Counted from the stretch's first letter, positions 26,917-36,216 are shown. The stretch is 64,000 nucleotides of DNA from Microbulbifer agarilyticus (GCF_001999945.1 NZ_CP019650.1:992001-1056000), one strand, 5' to 3'. Notes: generated by a model not told the origin, from the sequence alone. Numbers and translations: made by a program.

Positions 26917-28121
26917 AGGTTACGCTCCTTGGCTCCTTCCTTGCTGCTCTGTTCAGAGGCCATTGCTGCGGGACTCCAGTCGCGACTGGAGTCTAACTGC
27001 GGGCGCAGTTTTTTCAGTACGCTGCGCGCGGTTGCCCGGTAACTGGTGAGTTTGCCACCTGCGACCGCGACGATATGCGGGTGCTTGTCATCGTCGCAGC
27101 AAATCATGGTTTCACGGCTGCGGGAGAAGGGGTTGTTGTTGGCACCCGGTAAGACGCGCAAACCGGCCCAGCTGTCGCTGAGTTCACTTAACTGCAGTGG
27201 CCGGGTTTCCGGGAAGTACTGTTTCAGGGTCCGCAACAGATACGCCTTTTCCTCGAGGGTCGGTTTTACCTCGGAAGGGTTGCCATGGTAGGGCCGCTCG
27301 GTGGTGCCCACCAAAGTTTCGCCCTGCCAAGGCATCACAAACACCGCGCGCCCGTCTTCTGCTTCCACATAAAAAATCTTGTTGGAAATTTTCAGTGGCA
27401 CCTGAATATGGGTGCCGGCCACCAGTTCTAACGGGGGTAGTTTCGCGCCGGGAGAGCACTTACTGTTGGTTTCGCTAATCCATGGACCTGTACAGTTCAC
27501 CAGTGCGCGACAGTGCAAAGTGTTCAATTGCCCTTGATGGAAGTAATCCGCGCGCACGAAGCGGTCGGTCACTTCCGCGCCGACCAAGCTCCCAGGGCAA
27601 ATCAATTCTGCGCCGCCGCGTTCTGCTGTGCGGATGACTTCCTGAGTGAGTGCCGCGTCATCGGTTTGCGCATCGAAATAGCGGTACACCGCGATGAGGT
27701 CCTCACTATTCAGCCCAGAAAGAGCCTGGTGATCGTGAATATTGATCTTGCGGAAGCGGGATTGTGAAGAAAATACCCCAGCCAGCAGTGCGTAGAGGCT
27801 CAGTCCGAGTCTGATCTTCCAGGGTGCGCGGCGGCTGTGCCGATACACCGGGATAATAAACGGCACCATATGCACCAGATCTGGCTTGTTGGTTAGCAGC
27901 CAGCGGCGCTCCTTAAGGCATTCGCGCACTAGAGATAGTTGGCCGCTTTCCAAATACCGCAGTCCGCCGTGGATCAGTTTGGAGGAGCGTGAAGACGTGC
28001 CAGAAGCGATGGCGTCCTGCTCGAGAATGGCGACGCGGTAGCCCTCGGCAGTCAGCGCCTCGGCAACGCCCGCCCCCTGAATACCAGCGCCGACAACGAG
28101 AACGTCATATTCCGTAGACAT
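26913..28121 (-). CDS. glpD: FAD-dependent glycerol-3-phosphate dehydrogenase, short form
   Basis: Membrane-associated enzyme oxidising glycerol-3-phosphate to dihydroxyacetone phosphate. 402 residues against about 500 in Escherichia coli. The FAD motif VVGAGIQGAGVAEAL is at 9-23 and SRSSKLIHGGLRYLE follows; the substrate-domain motifs MPWQGETLVGTTE and GGKLTSYR are present. The C-terminal helical domain of long GlpD proteins is missing; the protein ends in a hydrophilic tail. Its start overlaps the end of the GDPD-like gene by 17 bases, so the pair is translationally coupled and probably handles glycerophosphodiester breakdown. Confidence 0.92.
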   Translation of the reverse strand: MSTEYDVLVVGAGIQGAGVAEALTAEGYRVAILEQDAIASGTSSRSSKLIHGGLRYLESGQLSLVRECLKERRWLLTNKPDLVHMVPFIIPVYRHSRRAPWKIRLGLSLYALLAGVFSSQSRFRKINIHDHQALSGLNSEDLIAVYRYFDAQTDDAALTQEVIRTAERGGAELICPGSLVGAEVTDRFVRADYFHQGQLNTLHCRALVNCTGPWISETNSKCSPGAKLPPLELVAGTHIQVPLKISNKIFYVEAEDGRAVFVMPWQGETLVGTTERPYHGNPSEVKPTLEEKAYLLRTLKQYFPETRPLQLSELSDSWAGLRVLPGANNNPFSRSRETMICCDDDKHPHIVAVAGGKLTSYRATARSVLKKLRPQLDSSRDWSPAAMASEQSSKEGAKERNL

Positions 28122-28797
28122 TGCTGGCCTCGCGCGAGCGCATTAGCAGTGGCAGGTTGCCGGTAAGAATATGGTGGGCACCGCGGTGACGCCAGTGTAC
28201 CGCGCCTTGAGTGGTGTTGATTTCATGCACCACCCATTGCCAAGGGCCGGGCGGCAGCTCCTGACAGTCCACCGCCGCCTGATCAATCAGCAGGTAATCC
28301 GGTGCCAGCGTAACCACTTCGGCTGACAGGCAATGGGACACACTCGGTACCCGCAGGGCGACTACATCAAAGCCCAGATTGCGCGCCAGCCGCAGGCTGC
28401 GTAGATCGGAGGTGAGTAAAACGAAGTTTTCCGTTGGGCCGTGAATGTCTTCCAGTAACCGCTCAATCGCTGCCTCTGCACCAATCTGCCCCAGGGTGTC
28501 GGCATTCAGTTCTACAAACCACTCGAGATGACGGTGCCGATTGGCCCAATCCACCAGCTGCTGAAAGCTACTGAGTGGTAATGTCCTGAGGTCTTTATCG
28601 TTCAGGCAGCGCAGTGGCGCCGAAATCGCGGCCTGAGGGAATTGCATGCCATCACCGGTGCAGCACCAAGGTGTCTGATTTTTGCTGAACTGCACTTCTG
28701 TGGCGATGGCGCAGGCGCCAAGACCGTGGGCGGCCTCAAAGGCGGCAAGGGTATTTTCCGGATGGTGGATTTTGTCGCCCAAGTGCGCAATCAACAT
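28105..28797 (-). CDS. Glycerophosphodiester phosphodiesterase-like protein with altered active site
   Basis: 230 residues with the fold order of the GDPD family: IAHLGDKIHHPENTLAAFEAAHGLGA at the N-terminus, VELN in the middle, and a late VHEIN strand. Active GDPDs have HRG, a Glu-x-Asp pair and a second catalytic His-Asp. Here these positions read HLG, ATEV and TGDG, so His5 is kept while the arginine and the second histidine are lost. It may be inactive, or act on another substrate. It is the first gene of the pair with glpD, which supports a link to glycerol phosphate metabolism. Confidence 0.8.
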   Translation of the reverse strand: MLIAHLGDKIHHPENTLAAFEAAHGLGACAIATEVQFSKNQTPWCCTGDGMQFPQAAISAPLRCLNDKDLRTLPLSSFQQLVDWANRHRHLEWFVELNADTLGQIGAEAAIERLLEDIHGPTENFVLLTSDLRSLRLARNLGFDVVALRVPSVSHCLSAEVVTLAPDYLLIDQAAVDCQELPPGPWQWVVHEINTTQGAVHWRHRGAHHILTGNLPLLMRSREASNVYGI

Positions 28798-29006
28798 CGA
28801 TAGGGGTTCCCGCCAGGCGTAGCCTTATTGTGTGGAAAAGGAGGGAGATACCGCAAAATCTCTAATTGAAAAATAGTTGCTGTGTGGCCGCTTGCAAGGA
28901 CGTTTTGTCACCTATACATACCGTGATTGCCCCCACCCAAAATGCTGGGGTACTGGTGCGGGCTACACTCAAAAGAATGTAGTCGTCGCATCCGGGTGTA
29001 GAGGTA

Positions 29007-29333
29007 ATGAACAGGACGCGCTTGCTGGCATTGGTTGCTCTGATTGGTACCCCGTGGGTTGGAGTGGAAGCGAAGCCAGAGAAGGAATCGGCCACGGCCA
29101 GCATACAGATTATCTTGCAGCTACCCGCGAGAGTAGAGTTTCGACCTGTTTCAGGTGCTACGCAGCGCTCTTCAACGCAGCTTTGCATAAGACATCTTCC
29201 TGTCCATCGGTATCAGGTGGTGGCGTTTGATATTGAAAACAATGAGCGAAGACTTACTGGGCGACCCGGAAAGAACTGCCTGCCCCCTTCATTTACCGAA
29301 AATGCAGAACGCATAACTATTGTGGCACAGTAG
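29007..29333 (+). CDS. Short pilin-like secreted subunit
   Basis: 108 residues with a signal peptide ending VGVEA (about 22). The mature part has IQIILQLPARVEFR, then a Cys in TQLCIRHLPVHRYQVV and a second Cys in GKNC, closing with ERITIVAQ. This order mirrors the 180-residue fimbrial subunit at 33654 (ITVQLTLPEIVDIR, FSVCGIGFSNYNVTL, GTCSTT, DTLTILVEPV), so I read it as a shortened member of the same fold. It lies 62 bases before the chaperone gene on the same strand. Not recognised as any named family. Confidence 0.6.
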   Translation: MNRTRLLALVALIGTPWVGVEAKPEKESATASIQIILQLPARVEFRPVSGATQRSSTQLCIRHLPVHRYQVVAFDIENNERRLTGRPGKNCLPPSFTENAERITIVAQ

Positions 29334-29395
29334 TTGCCTCTGCCGTGTGGCGCTTTAAAATAGAATCTTCACGTTCTATTAAGCGTTGTTCACTC

Positions 29396-30100
29396 ATGAA
29401 GCGTCTGTTTATCGTTCTATCGCTATTAGTGTCCCAGCCTGCGTTAGCAGCTATGTCACTGGACAAAATCATTGTCTATTTAACGGACACGCCTAACGCC
29501 AGGGAAGATATTGTTGTTTCCAATCCTGATTCGGACACCCTCTATCTACAGACAGAAGTATACCGTGTAGATAATCCTGGATTACCGAATGAAGAGCGTG
29601 TGCGGGTGGTTGATCCTAAGGACTTCAGGCTGCTGGTGAGTCCGCCCAAAACCGTCATTCCGCCCGGTGAGCAACGGCGTATCCGAATGATGTCACTCGA
29701 ATCGGGCCTGCAGAAAGAGGTGGTGTATCGGGTAAACTTTAAACCGGTGGTGGGCGATGTCACAAGCGACCGTACCGCACTGAAAATTCTGGTGGGCTAC
29801 CAAGTATTAGTGTTTGTGCAGCCGGAAGAGGGTGCTTCAAAACTGGCAATAAAGAGGAAAGACGGCGCTCTTTATTTAAGTAACTCGGGAAATATTAATA
29901 CAGAAGTGGTCGAAGCGTGGCACTGCCCTAGTGCTGAAACTCCTACACAGGATTGTCGCGAGCTGAAAATTGTTGGGCGGTTGTATCCGGGAACTCAAAT
30001 TTCATTGGACAACGCGCTTACCAACGACGAGAAAAAAGGTGGTGAGTTAGAGGTGCTTACTCGCGGTCGTGACGGTGGCCGACAGCGTCTGCAACTATAA
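29396..30100 (+). CDS. Periplasmic fimbrial chaperone
   Basis: 234 residues from the ATG at 29396 (signal peptide MKRLFIVLSLLVSQPALA). The mature N-terminal immunoglobulin domain has the chaperone features: basic residue after the first strand region, the alternating hydrophobic donor strand, PPKTVIPPGEQRRIRMMSLE and VVYRVNFKPVVG. The second domain is about 130-230. It would fold and deliver subunits to the usher encoded on the other strand. The type resembles alpha (CS1/TcfC) systems more than FimC, but this is not certain. Confidence 0.88.
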   Translation: MKRLFIVLSLLVSQPALAAMSLDKIIVYLTDTPNAREDIVVSNPDSDTLYLQTEVYRVDNPGLPNEERVRVVDPKDFRLLVSPPKTVIPPGEQRRIRMMSLESGLQKEVVYRVNFKPVVGDVTSDRTALKILVGYQVLVFVQPEEGASKLAIKRKDGALYLSNSGNINTEVVEAWHCPSAETPTQDCRELKIVGRLYPGTQISLDNALTNDEKKGGELEVLTRGRDGGRQRLQL

Positions 30101-30160
30101 GCAGAGTTACTACGGTAAGCTCTTTAGCGCGCGATGATATGAGACCCATCGGTTACCGAA

Positions 30161-31081
30161 TTAGTCGGCCGTTACCATGATAGTAAGCGTGTCTGCAAAA
30201 TTGCTCTGGCGGGCTTGCTGCCAGTCACTTTCGGCTACGGAAACCGTTATGCTGGCATTGTTGGCCTGGCATGATCCATCCGCCTGCCTGATAAAGCTGT
30301 CTTGCAAGGTTGCGGGGAGAGCGTCAAAGACGGCTGAGTAGGGCAGTCGTTCCGAGGTATCAGTCAGGCCTGCAAGTTGATAGTCAGTAGTACCGCCATG
30401 TTCACTCGAAAGCTCGACCGAGTAACTTTCAAATCCCCTGCCACCGACACAAAAGTCGACAGTTCCTTCGAAATTACCCCCGGCCAGGGCATTGGGGTTG
30501 GTTAAGTCCATCGCCGACGGCAAGTTACTAATGCCAATACTGGGCTCAACAATGACATTCAATTGAAAATCTATTGACGTATTACCGGATAGAAATGCCT
30601 GCAGATTCATGCGGAAGCTGCCGGTATAACGGCTATCGGAGAGCGACTGACCGTCTGCAATATTGACTGTGAGCGCTCCAGGTGCGGGTTGAGCGCTGCC
30701 AGGCCAGTCATCGTTGACTCCTGGGGCAAGTTGCTTCTCTGTATTGGTTAAGAATAGGTCTAGTGATATCTCGAGCGGATTCCCGATGCCATTCTCCGGC
30801 TCTAATGTGTAGGTGGCATTCGCTGCGGGCGGATCAGTTTGCTCCACGTTGGCGAAGATAGTTAATGGGAAGCTCGGAAAGAAAACAAAATAACTGATAC
30901 TTGCAATATCAATTGTCTCAGAGAGAGTGTTATCGTTATAGCGATAGGTAAAACTGTAGTTTCCTTCAAGGTTACACACTCCTAGGGGGCCTGTAGGAGG
31001 GCAGCTTTGAGCAGAAACTGGCAATGCGCAAAACAGAAATAGCCAACAGTACCAACCAGTTAACCAACGATAACCGCGCAT
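30161..31081 (-). CDS. Fimbrial tip adhesin-like subunit, two-domain
   Basis: 306 residues from the ATG at 31081, with AGGA nearby upstream; it starts two bases after the usher stop. Signal peptide to about VSAQ. The N-terminal domain (about 25-170) has an early disulphide pair (SCPPTGPLGVC) and would be the adhesin part. The C-terminal domain (about 185-306) has the pilin pattern with VDFCVGGRGFESYSVEL, a second Cys (GSCQANN) and a closing TLTIMVTAD strand. This is the two-domain layout of tip adhesins in CsuE/CooD-like systems. Confidence 0.85.
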   Translation of the reverse strand: MRGYRWLTGWYCWLFLFCALPVSAQSCPPTGPLGVCNLEGNYSFTYRYNDNTLSETIDIASISYFVFFPSFPLTIFANVEQTDPPAANATYTLEPENGIGNPLEISLDLFLTNTEKQLAPGVNDDWPGSAQPAPGALTVNIADGQSLSDSRYTGSFRMNLQAFLSGNTSIDFQLNVIVEPSIGISNLPSAMDLTNPNALAGGNFEGTVDFCVGGRGFESYSVELSSEHGGTTDYQLAGLTDTSERLPYSAVFDALPATLQDSFIRQADGSCQANNASITVSVAESDWQQARQSNFADTLTIMVTAD

Positions 31082-31082
31082 A

Positions 31083-33596
31083 TTAGTTCCTTTGTGCAAT
31101 ACGCGAAGGACAGCGAGCATCGGCCAGCTCCACCACGCCCAAATTGATCCAGTCTTTTCCGGATGTTTGGTCAGGTAAGGGGACCCGGCAATCTTTCCAT
31201 ATCACATCCGGTGTGCGCATCGTCTTTGGTTCACCAAACATTTCCATCTGGAATACTCCGTATTCGTCAGTGGTAGCCGAAAACTCTCCGATAGACAGTT
31301 TGATGCCAGCGCGGGGTATACCGTTTTGCAAGAGCCGCCCAAAAACGAGAATAACTTGCTTTATCTCGTAGCTTGCCTCGGCCAGGTTTCCTGGGTAGAG
31401 GGTAATAGTGTCGCTGATATCCCGAAAGTGATAGAAGCCTTCACCCAAAGGCTTTACTTCGATGTTGTAACTATCGAACTCCGGTAAGTTGATCAAAGAG
31501 CGGCCTTCACCAGCAGCATATCCTCGACGTTGACCATTCACTAAAATTTCAAACTTTTCTCCTGGCGCTCCTTTGACATCTACCAGAACACCACTGGTAT
31601 GTGTTCGTTCTCCGCCCCAAGCGAAACTGCTTCCGTTGGCCATCAGGCTAGTGCCGAAGCTACCTGTGTAGTTAAGGCTATCGTTGATACCATCCCGATA
31701 GTTGATTTGTGAGCGTAAATAACCTCGACGTCCGGCGAAGTTTGTCTGGCTGGAGAGTAAGTGTTCTGTTCCATCAGAGTCTGTGGAAATACGCTGATCC
31801 AGCTCGGCAGCCCATAGGTCACCGTCACGCCATTGAGTAGAAAAGCCACCACGCTGCAAGTTGTCACTGGCACCATTTTCAGAATAGTAACGGCCGGTGT
31901 GATTCCAGCGACCACTGCGATATCGTAGTTGGAATGTGGCGGTTGCCAATTTCTCTCCATCTGCATCATTCACTGCGAACGCTATATCTCCGCCCCAACC
32001 GCGTCCGACACGGAAAGGGAAACGGTATTCCAGGGTTTTTAATTCCTGGGCAAATGTATCAGTAGCTTGCGCCGGTGTAGCCGAGAAAGCGGTTGTTGAA
32101 CTCACTGGTATCGCTGAGGAACGTCGCGTATAACGACCGGAAAGCTGTCCGCCTAAAATATTGGTAGTGAGTTGCGCTGTTCGATTATCAATACCGCTAT
32201 AGAGTAATCGGTAGCTGGGTTCATTTGAAAATGTCTGCTGTTCGTCCAGGTGAGAACTGCTTGCGCTGAGTGTAAGCCATGGACTACGTAAAGCGCCGCT
32301 TACGCGAAAGCCAGACTGACCATTGTTCGAGTGGATGATGCCGGGAGATAGCTCAAAATATTCACTTAGCCAGCGCAGGCTAATCTCTCCTGCGTGTTCT
32401 CTATCTGTCGCGGCTACAGTCGCATATAGGCCAAAATTGTCGTAAAGGCGCCGACCAATTGTGCCTTGAATAAGGGTTTGATCGTAGGCCTCCGGTAGAA
32501 CTTCATCTGAAAATAAATTTACCGGCTGCCCTGCAAGTAATTGCCAGTCCCATGTATTGGGTGCTGGCAGCCGAGCATCTTTGCTAAAGTACTCTTCGCT
32601 TTCAGATAGAAGGCGACCGCTTTCATCAAAGGTCCGAATCGTAACTGGGTAAGCACCAGCAGGAAGGTCTGAAGTATCCAGTAACTGGTTACCGGCCTCT
32701 AGCAGCTCGCTGTGAACAAGTCGCCCGTCAGTATGTATTTCGACTCTTCCTCTCAGGGGCATATTTACTTCTAATAAAGACCCCTGGCGATATCGCCGGT
32801 CAGTGCGGCTGCGGTCGGAACGCCGATACTCCAATCCATACAGGGCATTATTGGTAATAAAACTACTGAATCCAGCTTGGGATTGAATTAAACCTAGCGA
32901 TAGGGCTTTGCCTCGGTAGTCTTTAGCCCAGTGTAGACGCGAGATTTGACTGTTGCGCTGGTCCGAAAGGGCCCAACTACTGTGAACTCCTCCCTCGCCA
33001 AAACTCAGAATAGTGTCGCCATACAGTGCACTACTTTCGTTATTGTACCCGTCAAGACTGTCCGTGCCTGCGGTATTGGAGCCAGACCAAATCCCACGCA
33101 AGATTTGAACCGCGGAAAAGTCACTGGAGCTTTCGGGTAGGTAAGGATCGACATTAGCAGCGCGCGAAGGCTGCAATTCCTGACTGATAAATACCGCAGC
33201 CCGAAATCGCTCTCGGTCGTAAATAATTTCGACAGTTTTTGGATAAAGAGTGCCGCAGTTCTTTTGTTTTGTATTACGGCAAAGCGCGTGGGCGTTTAGA
33301 GAAAGAGGTTGCGTGAGCGCAAGCAGAACGGCCGCAGGATCTAAGGTTTCTGGAAGTAACGCGGCGACAGTTTCTGGCTCTTGAAACGTTAAAGAATGAG
33401 TTCCAACAAGCGCTCGGGAAGAGCCGATTGCCTTTCCGCCATAAAATATATCTACCACAAGTGCTTGAGGCTCTTGAAGATCCTCGAACCCTTCTGGAGG
33501 GCTGGTTTCCAGAAAGAAAGCGGCTGTGGCTGCCGTTACGTGTTGCGCCGCTACAAGGGCTGCTAGCAGCATTGATGTTATAAGGCGCATTCTCAT
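31083..33596 (-). CDS. Outer-membrane fimbrial usher
   Basis: 837 residues with a signal peptide ending HVTAA. It forms the 24-stranded outer-membrane pore through which subunits are polymerised. Seen: an N-terminal periplasmic domain (about 25-130) with a Cys pair (ALCRNTKQKNCG), the barrel region with LRGRVEIHTDGRLVHSELLEAG and LPAGAYPVTI (plug border), and C-terminal Ig-like domains (GYAAGEGRSLINLPEFDSYNIEV, then GIPRAGIKLSIGEFSATTDEYGVF). Overall layout and length fit the TcfC/CS1-like ushers. Operon on the minus strand: pilin, usher, adhesin. Confidence 0.9.
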   Translation of the reverse strand: MRMRLITSMLLAALVAAQHVTAATAAFFLETSPPEGFEDLQEPQALVVDIFYGGKAIGSSRALVGTHSLTFQEPETVAALLPETLDPAAVLLALTQPLSLNAHALCRNTKQKNCGTLYPKTVEIIYDRERFRAAVFISQELQPSRAANVDPYLPESSSDFSAVQILRGIWSGSNTAGTDSLDGYNNESSALYGDTILSFGEGGVHSSWALSDQRNSQISRLHWAKDYRGKALSLGLIQSQAGFSSFITNNALYGLEYRRSDRSRTDRRYRQGSLLEVNMPLRGRVEIHTDGRLVHSELLEAGNQLLDTSDLPAGAYPVTIRTFDESGRLLSESEEYFSKDARLPAPNTWDWQLLAGQPVNLFSDEVLPEAYDQTLIQGTIGRRLYDNFGLYATVAATDREHAGEISLRWLSEYFELSPGIIHSNNGQSGFRVSGALRSPWLTLSASSSHLDEQQTFSNEPSYRLLYSGIDNRTAQLTTNILGGQLSGRYTRRSSAIPVSSTTAFSATPAQATDTFAQELKTLEYRFPFRVGRGWGGDIAFAVNDADGEKLATATFQLRYRSGRWNHTGRYYSENGASDNLQRGGFSTQWRDGDLWAAELDQRISTDSDGTEHLLSSQTNFAGRRGYLRSQINYRDGINDSLNYTGSFGTSLMANGSSFAWGGERTHTSGVLVDVKGAPGEKFEILVNGQRRGYAAGEGRSLINLPEFDSYNIEVKPLGEGFYHFRDISDTITLYPGNLAEASYEIKQVILVFGRLLQNGIPRAGIKLSIGEFSATTDEYGVFQMEMFGEPKTMRTPDVIWKDCRVPLPDQTSGKDWINLGVVELADARCPSRIAQRN

Positions 33597-33611
33597 AACG
33601 GCAATAACTTT

Positions 33612-33631
33612 CCTCCCCCTTTGGGGGGAGG
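33612..33631 (-). promoter_or_regulatory. Stem-loop between pilin and usher genes
   Basis: CCTCCCCC (33612-33619) and GGGGGAGG (33624-33631) form a perfect 8-bp stem with a four-base loop. On the minus transcript it lies between the pilin stop and the usher start at 33596 and contains GGGGGAGG, the only Shine-Dalgarno-like run before the usher. It may lower usher translation relative to pilin or mark an mRNA end. Confidence 0.55.
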
Positions 33632-33653
33632 AATTACCTGATGAAAGTTCAGG

Positions 33654-34196
33654 TTATACGGGTTCAACCAGAATGGTCAGAGTATCGGTGTAAGTGTCGC
33701 TCGCTGCACCGTCAGCATCATCGAGTTCACTAGTTGCTACAGATGCAGACAGGCTTGCATTGGTGGTGCTGCAAGTACCTAGTCCGCCATCTTTCACAAA
33801 GCCAACGGCAGGATCTACATCAACCCTGCCGGTAGCGTTTACAGTTGTACCATTGAATGACACGGTGTAATCAATCTGGTCACCAGCTGAGTTTGCGAGT
33901 GTGTAGTCGTCTGCGTTAGTACCGTTGTCGCTGGTCAGGGTGACGTTGTAGTTCGAGAAGCCGATACCGCACACTGAGAATGAGGTAGTGCCTGATGCGG
34001 TTGGATTGTTGATGTCCGTAGCAGTGTCTACCGTAAGAGTCATGGTGCCAGCCAAATTCCGAATATCGACAATTTCCGGCAGGGTCAGTTGAACCGTGAT
34101 GTCTTCAGAGTCTGAGCCTAAGCCAATCGCAAGAACTGATGAAGCGGTCAACAGTGATGCACCGGCAACCAGAGTACGAAGAGCGAATTTTTTCAT
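33654..34196 (-). CDS. Major fimbrial subunit (pilin)
   Basis: 180 residues from the ATG at 34196, which has AGGGAAA upstream; the longer frame to 34241 is not needed. Signal peptide to about VLA. The mature protein is Thr/Asp/Asn-rich, with strands ITVQLTLPEIVDIR, FSVCGIGFSNYNVTLTSDNG and a C-terminal DTYTDTLTILVEPV. Two cysteines fit the intramolecular disulphide of spore-coat-U/CS1-like pilins. First gene of the pilin-usher-adhesin operon. Confidence 0.87.
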   Translation of the reverse strand: MKKFALRTLVAGASLLTASSVLAIGLGSDSEDITVQLTLPEIVDIRNLAGTMTLTVDTATDINNPTASGTTSFSVCGIGFSNYNVTLTSDNGTNADDYTLANSAGDQIDYTVSFNGTTVNATGRVDVDPAVGFVKDGGLGTCSTTNASLSASVATSELDDADGAASDTYTDTLTILVEPV

Positions 34197-34518
34197 TGTG
34201 TTTTCCCTAAATCCTGACGCGTTGTTTTTATCCAAGGGCATTTTATGAGCTGGCCCTGGCGTCGGCTACTGCAAATTGGCGGTTTTTCCTCCAATTCCGT
34301 CGACTTAGAGGTAATAATACCTTTTTTGTGAAGTGAGTCACGGAATTTCTGGTGAAAGTTTACGTTAAGTGACGCATTAGTCCTTTTTAGTTCTAAATAT
34401 GTACAGAAAATGGGAAGCTGGTCCCTCTGTGCGCTACTGGAGCCCGGCGATATAATGCCGCGCCTCAAATGTCTTTCTTTCTTCCTTTACTAGTTATTTG
34501 TCCAACATCAGGTTACCA
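34197..34518. other. Divergent region between pilin gene and gltX
   Basis: 322 bases, AT-rich in the middle (about 34300-34410). TATAAT at 34451-34456 reads toward gltX. The pilin promoter must be here too, but I could not place it. Confidence 0.45.
34451..34456 (+). promoter_or_regulatory. Putative -10 element for gltX
   Basis: TATAAT followed by a GC-rich stretch (GCCGCGCC), 63 bases before the gltX start. The -35 region is not clear. Confidence 0.4.
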
Positions 34519-35994
34519 ATGACCGTAAGAACCCGAATTGCACCTTCTCCCACCGGCGACCCTCACGTAGGTACGGCCTACATTGCTCTGTTCAATCAGT
34601 GCTTTGCTCACGCCCATGGTGGCCAGTTTGTACTGCGTATTGAAGATACCGACCAGGCGCGCAGCACCCCGGAATCTGAACAGGCGATTCTCGACAGCCT
34701 GCGCTGGCTGGGTTTGGACTGGCAGGAAGGTCCGGATGTCGGCGGCCCCAACGGCCCCTACCGCCAGAGCGAGCGGGGCGACATCTACAAGAAACACTGT
34801 GACGAGCTGGTAGCCAAGGGTCATGCGTTCCATTGCTATCGCACCGCGGAAGAGCTGGACCAGCTGCGTGCGCAGCTGCAGGAATCCGGCAAGGCAACCC
34901 TTAAGCCCAGTGACCTGGCGCTGCCCGCTGAAGAAGTGGAAAAGCGTAAAGCCGCCGGCGAACCCTACGTGGTGCGCATGAACGTGCCAGAGACCGGCAC
35001 CTGCATGGTCGAAGACCTGCTGCGCGGTACCATCGAAATTGACTGGGCGCAGGTAGATGCGCAGATCCTGCTCAAGTCCGACGGTATGCCCACCTACCAC
35101 CTCGCCAACGTGGTAGACGACCACCTGATGGAAATCACCCATGTACTGCGCGGCGAGGAGTGGATTAACTCCGCACCCAAGCACAAGCTACTGTACGAAT
35201 ACTTTGGTTGGGATATGCCGGTGCTGTGCCACCTGCCACTGTTGCGCAACCCGGACAAAACCAAACTGTCCAAGCGCAAAAACCCCACCTCCATCCTGTA
35301 CTACAAGCGCGCCGGCTTTATGCCAGAAGCGCTGCTCAACTACCTCGGCCGCATGGGGTGGTCCATGCCGGACGAGAGCGAGAAGTTCACCCTGGACGAA
35401 ATGCTCAAGCACTTCGACATCCAGCGCGTCTCCCTTGGTGGCCCTGTATTCGATGTGGAAAAACTGAGCTGGCTGAACGGCCTGTGGATCCGTGAGCTGG
35501 AAGACGCGCAACTGGCAGACCGCCTGCAGAAGTGGCTGCTGAACCGCGACAACCTGCTTAAGGTACTGCCCCACGCGAAGGGCCGTATGGAAACCTTCGG
35601 TGACTTTATGCCGCTGGTCAGCTTCCTCGCTGCTGGCAGTCTCGGCCTCACCGAAGAGAGCTTCGCCGGCAACAAGATGGAATTGGACGACCAGAAGAAG
35701 CTGCTGCAATTCGCCCTGTGGCGCCTGGAAGCCCTGCGCACCTGGAACAAGGAAAACATCTTTGCCGCGGTCAAAGAGCTGTCTACCCAGATGGGCATCA
35801 AGCTCAAAGACTTCAATGCGCCGCTGTTCGTCGCCATTAGCGGAACTACCGCGTCCTTCTCAGTTATGGATGCCATGGACCTGCTGGGCGCCGACCTCAG
35901 CCGCGCCCGCCTGCGCCAGGCCATCGACGTGCTTGGCGGTGCCGGTAAAAAGGTGCTGAAGCGCTGGGAAAAGGAATACAACAGCTTGGCCTAA
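34519..35994 (+). CDS. gltX: Glutamyl-tRNA synthetase
   Basis: Charges tRNA-Glu. The ATG at 34519 begins [19 protein letters not shown], as in the family, giving 491 residues. The class I HIGH motif is [10 protein letters not shown] (9-18) and the KMSKS motif is KLSKRK. The anticodon-binding C-terminal domain (about 340-491) is complete. The upstream in-frame ATG at 34498 adds seven unlikely residues. A strong terminator follows. Confidence 0.97.
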   Translation: MTVRTRIAPSPTGDPHVGTAYIALFNQCFAHAHGGQFVLRIEDTDQARSTPESEQAILDSLRWLGLDWQEGPDVGGPNGPYRQSERGDIYKKHCDELVAKGHAFHCYRTAEELDQLRAQLQESGKATLKPSDLALPAEEVEKRKAAGEPYVVRMNVPETGTCMVEDLLRGTIEIDWAQVDAQILLKSDGMPTYHLANVVDDHLMEITHVLRGEEWINSAPKHKLLYEYFGWDMPVLCHLPLLRNPDKTKLSKRKNPTSILYYKRAGFMPEALLNYLGRMGWSMPDESEKFTLDEMLKHFDIQRVSLGGPVFDVEKLSWLNGLWIRELEDAQLADRLQKWLLNRDNLLKVLPHAKGRMETFGDFMPLVSFLAAGSLGLTEESFAGNKMELDDQKKLLQFALWRLEALRTWNKENIFAAVKELSTQMGIKLKDFNAPLFVAISGTTASFSVMDAMDLLGADLSRARLRQAIDVLGGAGKKVLKRWEKEYNSLA

Positions 35995-36025
35995 ATGTAT
36001 TTCCTGAAAGGCAGTGGATAAAAAG

Positions 36026-36057
36026 TGCCGCTCTCTGTACAGAGTGGCATTTTTTTT
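36026..36057 (+). terminator. Rho-independent terminator after gltX
   Basis: TGCCGCTCT pairs with AGAGTGGCA (one G-T pair) around CTGTAC, followed by eight T. It ends gltX transcription before galU. Confidence 0.85.
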
Positions 36058-36122
36058 GCCTAACTAATTACTGAATGGCCTTGGTGCCAAAAGTAAAAGA
36101 TTTGTATCAGAATGAAACGTTA

Positions 36123-36138
36123 TGTGACAGTTGTCACA
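36123..36138. promoter_or_regulatory. CRP/Vfr-type palindromic site upstream of galU
   Basis: TGTGA-CAGTTG-TCACA, a perfect match to the CRP/Vfr consensus TGTGA-N6-TCACA, centred about 86 bases before the galU ATG. A TAGAAT at 36148-36153 could be the -10. If so the site covers the -35 region, which would favour repression; activation is possible if the true start lies further downstream. Confidence 0.65.
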
Positions 36139-36216
36139 TTTGGGGTGTAGAATCGCGCACACCTAAGGGGCTAAGGATCTAGCCGAGAAGTAAATTAAAG
36201 ACACAAGGACACACTT

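Noticed and set aside
28877..29230. 117-codon plus-strand open frame before the chaperone gene
   Set aside because: Overlaps the signal-peptide protein at 29007 in another frame and shows no protein features.
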